From Microbacterium suaedae (lineage in GTDB: Bacteria > Actinomycetota > Actinomycetes > Actinomycetales > Microbacteriaceae), in NCBI RefSeq assembly GCF_003254645.1, contig NZ_PNFD01000003.1, forward strand, positions 248,001-312,000: a stretch of DNA of 64,000 nt, written 5' to 3'. Position 1 is the stretch's first letter, and each line of letters starts with the position of its first letter. Under the pieces are notes generated by a model. The model was given only the letters and a program-made list of their open reading frames with translations, searched no databases and was not told where the DNA came from. Below are positions 61,219 to 64,000 of this stretch, one piece after another. Position numbers and translations under genes: made by a program.

Positions 61219-64000
61219 TCACGGCTCGGCGCGGCGGCGCATCGCGAGCACCGCGACACCACCGATCAGCAACAGGACGACCAACGCCGTCAGCGGCAGG
61301 CTCACGTCGGTCCCCGTCGCGGCCAGGTCATCGCCAGGCTCGTCGCCCGGTTCGTCACTCGGCCGCGGATCCGGGGCCGGGGCCGTTGGCGGCGTCGGCT
61401 CGGGCGTCGGCGTTGTGGGCGGCGTCGGCTCCGGCGTCGGCGTCGGCGGTTCCGTCGGCTCCGGCGGCTCGGTGGGCTCCGGCGTCGGCTCCTGCGGAGT
61501 CACGAACCCGAAGTCCAGCGTCGAATCACGCTGACCGTCCTCCGTCAGATCCCCCGACTCGGCCGAGCCCGTCGAAGAATCCTCCCCACGTGCTCCCTGA
61601 CCAGGCTTCGTCGGCACCAGTCCCTCCGGATCGGCCACCACGACCGTGTAGTGCTCGCCCGCAAGCAACGCCGGCAGATGATCGAACGAGTACTCACCGT
61701 TCTCATCCGTGACCACCGGCTCCACCGGGTTTCCGGACACATCCGTCACCGGCGCACGATCAGGCCCCACCAGCGTCAGCTCCACGCCCGGAATCCCCGG
61801 CTCAGACTCGCCCTGAGCACCATCACGGTCCTCGTCCAACCAAACGAAGTCGCCCACCGATACCGATGGCGGCATATACCCCGCGTCGATCGTCGAATCA
61901 TCGGCCATGGTCGGATCACCCAGATTGATGCCAGCCGTCGGCGTCGTGAACGCGTACTCGCCAGTCGTCTGGTCGGGATTGGAATCGAGCGAGTCGTCGC
62001 CGCCTGCGGTCTCCGTCAACGGGTACTCGACCCCGTCGACTTCCACCGTCGGAGGGAACACGATCGTGAAGTCCGTGCCCGGCGGAAGATCCGTGAACGC
62101 GTAGTAGCCGTTCTCGTCCGTCGTCACGGACGCATGCTCGCTACCGTTCACGTCGACGAGCACCACGGTGACATTCGCCAGAGGCTTCTCGTCGGCGCCC
62201 TGCAAGCCGTCTCGGTCCGCGTCGATCCATACGTAGTCGCCCACGGACACGCCCTCGGGTGGGACGAAGCCGAAGTCGATCGAGTGGTCGTTCACTCCGG
62301 GAGCCGGCGTCGTGAGCTCTGCAACGGGCTGCCCTGTGGCGCCGCTCGCATCGCTGTCGATCGCTTGGCCACCCTCGTTGGCGCTGCTCGTCACCGACAT
62401 GCCGGCCAATGGGCCTCCGGTCTCGAAATCTGCGTCACGGTCGAGACGGACCTCATAGTCGGTCTCCGGAAGAACGCCATCCGCCGTGTCGAACCAGTAC
62501 CGCCCGTGCTCGTCGGTTTCGGTCCGCGCAACGACCGCGCCAGAGTCGTCGTAGAGCGTCACCTGCACCCCCGCGATCGGAGCTTCGCCCGGATCCTGGA
62601 TGCCATCTTCGTCTTCGTCCACCCACACGTAGTCGCCGATCTGCTGTGTCTGCTCGCGCACCAGCGCCTCGACATCGGCCAGCCCCTGGGCCTTCTGGAA
62701 GTCGGCCGTGATGAAGGTGTTCGGGGTTCCTGTGCTCCCGTCGGCCTGTTCCCCGGTGGACGGATCGAATGCGCGCAGGCCGTTAGTGTTGACGGCTGTC
62801 GCGTCCATCAGATTGCTGACCAGCCGCTCTGATCCCGAGAGGTACTCGGTACCTCCGATGGCGGCCTCGTTATGCGCGAATCCCGCGTCCTCGAAATCTG
62901 CGCGGCAGGTGAAGTCGAGAGAAGCGCCGGTCACGCATACGGCAGCGACCTCTCCCTCGGCGACGTAGTTGGTATAGGCCGGCCGACCGTCGCTGGATTC
63001 TCCGTGGTACAGCCCTCCGCCGTACATGTCGCCACCACGATCGCGGTACGACAAGACGAGTTCACCGCTCTCGAGGAACTCGATGTCCGAAAGCAGCGGC
63101 TGCGGATAGGAGAACTGCTTCGCCAGCCCGTTCGGCGAGTAGGCGGAGTGACTTGCCGGCTCGTCGTTGCACGGTTGAGGAACAGTGTCCGACCAAGCGT
63201 TCCATTCGACGAAACGGCACTCGTCCTCGGGGAAACCCCAGTCGGGGCCGGTCACTCCCGGCTCCCGACCAGGGGCCGTCGCCGGGTCGCCACTCCAGGT
63301 GACTCCCGTGGCCGTGAGGACACCGCCATCCGACAGCTCATACTCGATCACCGAGGTTTCGCGCGTCTCGCCACACGTCGCGCCGAGGTAGATGAGCCCA
63401 TCGTTCTCCGCGATCGCCATCGGAGCCCAATCGGATCCGCACCCGTTCACGGCGGGAATCGGAAGCGTGTGCGTCGGCATCGGATCCGCCGCGTCCTGCA
63501 CTGGATACACGACCGCCGAGTCGGTGTTCATGTTGATGGTGAGCAGGAACTGCCCGCTCTCCGTCACCTCGACGTCCCCGAGCCCTTCGCGCCCGACAGC
63601 CGACAGGAACGAGTAGTCGTGGATGTCGTTCCCGGTTGCGTCCGTCTCATCGAAATCGTGCACACGGTCTCCCGCATCCGCGACGACCGCGTACTCCTCA
63701 ACTTCTCCGGTAATGGTGTTCAGCCGGTAGATGGCTCCGGGGCCACCTTCGCCATATGCGGAGCCACGCTTCGCATAGGCGCCCGCATAGACATCGAGCC
63801 CGGTTGGGTCGAGGCCGATGCCGTACACCGTGCCGACGGTCAGGGGAGCCGTCACGGCCGTCGAAGGCGCGTCGAAAGAGTAGGGAATCGAGTAGATCTC
63901 CTTGTTCTCACCCTGGGGCCAGATGCTGTCCGCTTGCACGGCAGAGTAGAGCACGGCCTTGTCGATGCCGAGAGTGGTGTGGTCAACATAGCCGACCGAA
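61219..64000 (-). CDS. SdrD-like multidomain surface protein with LAATG sorting signal, N-terminus off the window
   Basis: The frame is open from 64000 to the TGA at 61219 (927 codons), so the N-terminus and signal peptide are missing. The first 450 or so residues are a beta-propeller-like region. Three SdrD-B domains follow, beginning IGDYVWVDEDEDGIQDPGE, VGDYVWIDADRDGLQGADE and VGDFVWLDEDRDGAQGESE, with Asp-rich calcium-type loops. A Pro/Thr/Glu-rich wall spacer leads to DDLAATGTD, a hydrophobic helix and RRRAEP. LAxTG motifs are used by class E sortases of high-GC Gram-positives, so it is probably wall-anchored. No sortase is in the window. Confidence 0.88.
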   Translation of the reverse strand, partial: SVGYVDHTTLGIDKAVLYSAVQADSIWPQGENKEIYSIPYSFDAPSTAVTAPLTVGTVYGIGLDPTGLDVYAGAYAKRGSAYGEGGPGAIYRLNTITGEVEEYAVVADAGDRVHDFDETDATGNDIHDYSFLSAVGREGLGDVEVTESGQFLLTINMNTDSAVVYPVQDAADPMPTHTLPIPAVNGCGSDWAPMAIAENDGLIYLGATCGETRETSVIEYELSDGGVLTATGVTWSGDPATAPGREPGVTGPDWGFPEDECRFVEWNAWSDTVPQPCNDEPASHSAYSPNGLAKQFSYPQPLLSDIEFLESGELVLSYRDRGGDMYGGGLYHGESSDGRPAYTNYVAEGEVAAVCVTGASLDFTCRADFEDAGFAHNEAAIGGTEYLSGSERLVSNLMDATAVNTNGLRAFDPSTGEQADGSTGTPNTFITADFQKAQGLADVEALVREQTQQIGDYVWVDEDEDGIQDPGEAPIAGVQVTLYDDSGAVVARTETDEHGRYWFDTADGVLPETDYEVRLDRDADFETGGPLAGMSVTSSANEGGQAIDSDASGATGQPVAELTTPAPGVNDHSIDFGFVPPEGVSVGDYVWIDADRDGLQGADEKPLANVTVVLVDVNGSEHASVTTDENGYYAFTDLPPGTDFTIVFPPTVEVDGVEYPLTETAGGDDSLDSNPDQTTGEYAFTTPTAGINLGDPTMADDSTIDAGYMPPSVSVGDFVWLDEDRDGAQGESEPGIPGVELTLVGPDRAPVTDVSGNPVEPVVTDENGEYSFDHLPALLAGEHYTVVVADPEGLVPTKPGQGARGEDSSTGSAESGDLTEDGQRDSTLDFGFVTPQEPTPEPTEPPEPTEPPTPTPEPTPPTTPTPEPTPPTAPAPDPRPSDEPGDEPGDDLAATGTDVSLPLTALVVLLLIGGVAVLAMRRRAEP

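Noticed and set aside
1..64000. CRISPR array, tRNA or rRNA genes, transposase genes
   Set aside because: No regularly spaced direct repeats, no cloverleaf with a GGTTCGA arm and no rRNA-like stretch were found, and no DDE or HUH transposase motif was seen in any frame.

Overview
The window is high-GC, densely packed bacterial chromosome. The gene content points to an actinobacterium, most likely Microbacteriaceae (Microbacterium or a close relative): an rpsF-ssb-rpsR-rplI operon next to dnaB with a cysteine-free S18, an azt-type zinc uptake locus, a type VII secretion FtsK-like ATPase, an LAxTG-type cell-wall sorting signal, and many GTG starts and ATGA stop-start overlaps. There is no rRNA, tRNA, CRISPR array or transposase gene. 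The genus call is inference.

Layout. 1-5145: FHA-containing type VII secretion ATPase (cut by the window edge) and an RDD/FHA membrane protein. 5284-7124: a spermidine-synthase-like protein and two small membrane proteins. 7152-12322: a zinc uptake locus, aztA divergent from aztB-aztD1-aztC-aztD2, with a Zur-like box in the divergent promoter. 12409-24115: an accessory-looking stretch of oxidoreductases, LysR and TetR regulators, an EamA exporter, an SDR and thiolase pair, and aminodeoxychorismate synthase. 24259-34666: PabC, membrane proteins, SulP, MerR, MFS, HelD and PrfC. 34716-38301: replication and ribosome block (dnaB, rplI, rpsR, ssb, rpsF). 38455-46677: a mechanosensitive channel, small proteins, and a translationally coupled phnD-phnC-phnE-phosphatase-tetR operon. 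46856-64000: a cell-surface region with a CSLREA beta-helix protein, three SipW-type secreted proteins, their ER-type signal peptidase, an LxxTG-like membrane protein with a cytosolic Cys4 tail, two large LuxR-type ATPase regulators, a LOG enzyme, and an SdrD-like surface protein with an LAATG sorting motif (cut by the right edge).

How parts work together. AztA/AztB/AztC form a zinc importer that the two AztD lipoproteins would load. HelD (RNA polymerase recycling) and PrfC (ribosome recycling) are adjacent, and prfC shares a near-identical MerR-type operator and an apparently leaderless start with the upstream merR gene. The SipW peptidase would process the three neighbouring TasA-like proteins into a surface structure together with the beta-helix protein.

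The most unusual feature is a family of seven interrupted palindromes, 77-96 bp long, all between 10.1 and 24.2 kb. Each has long outer inverted arms (outer end CACAACG), a short second palindrome on the same dyad, and unpaired bases between. They lie in convergent, tandem and divergent intergenic regions, and one lies inside the start of aztC. No transposase accompanies them. Other points of note are a DnaA-box-like cluster upstream of dnaB, a duplicated thiolase tail, a nested palindrome at 44.8 kb, and a strong excess of GGATCC.
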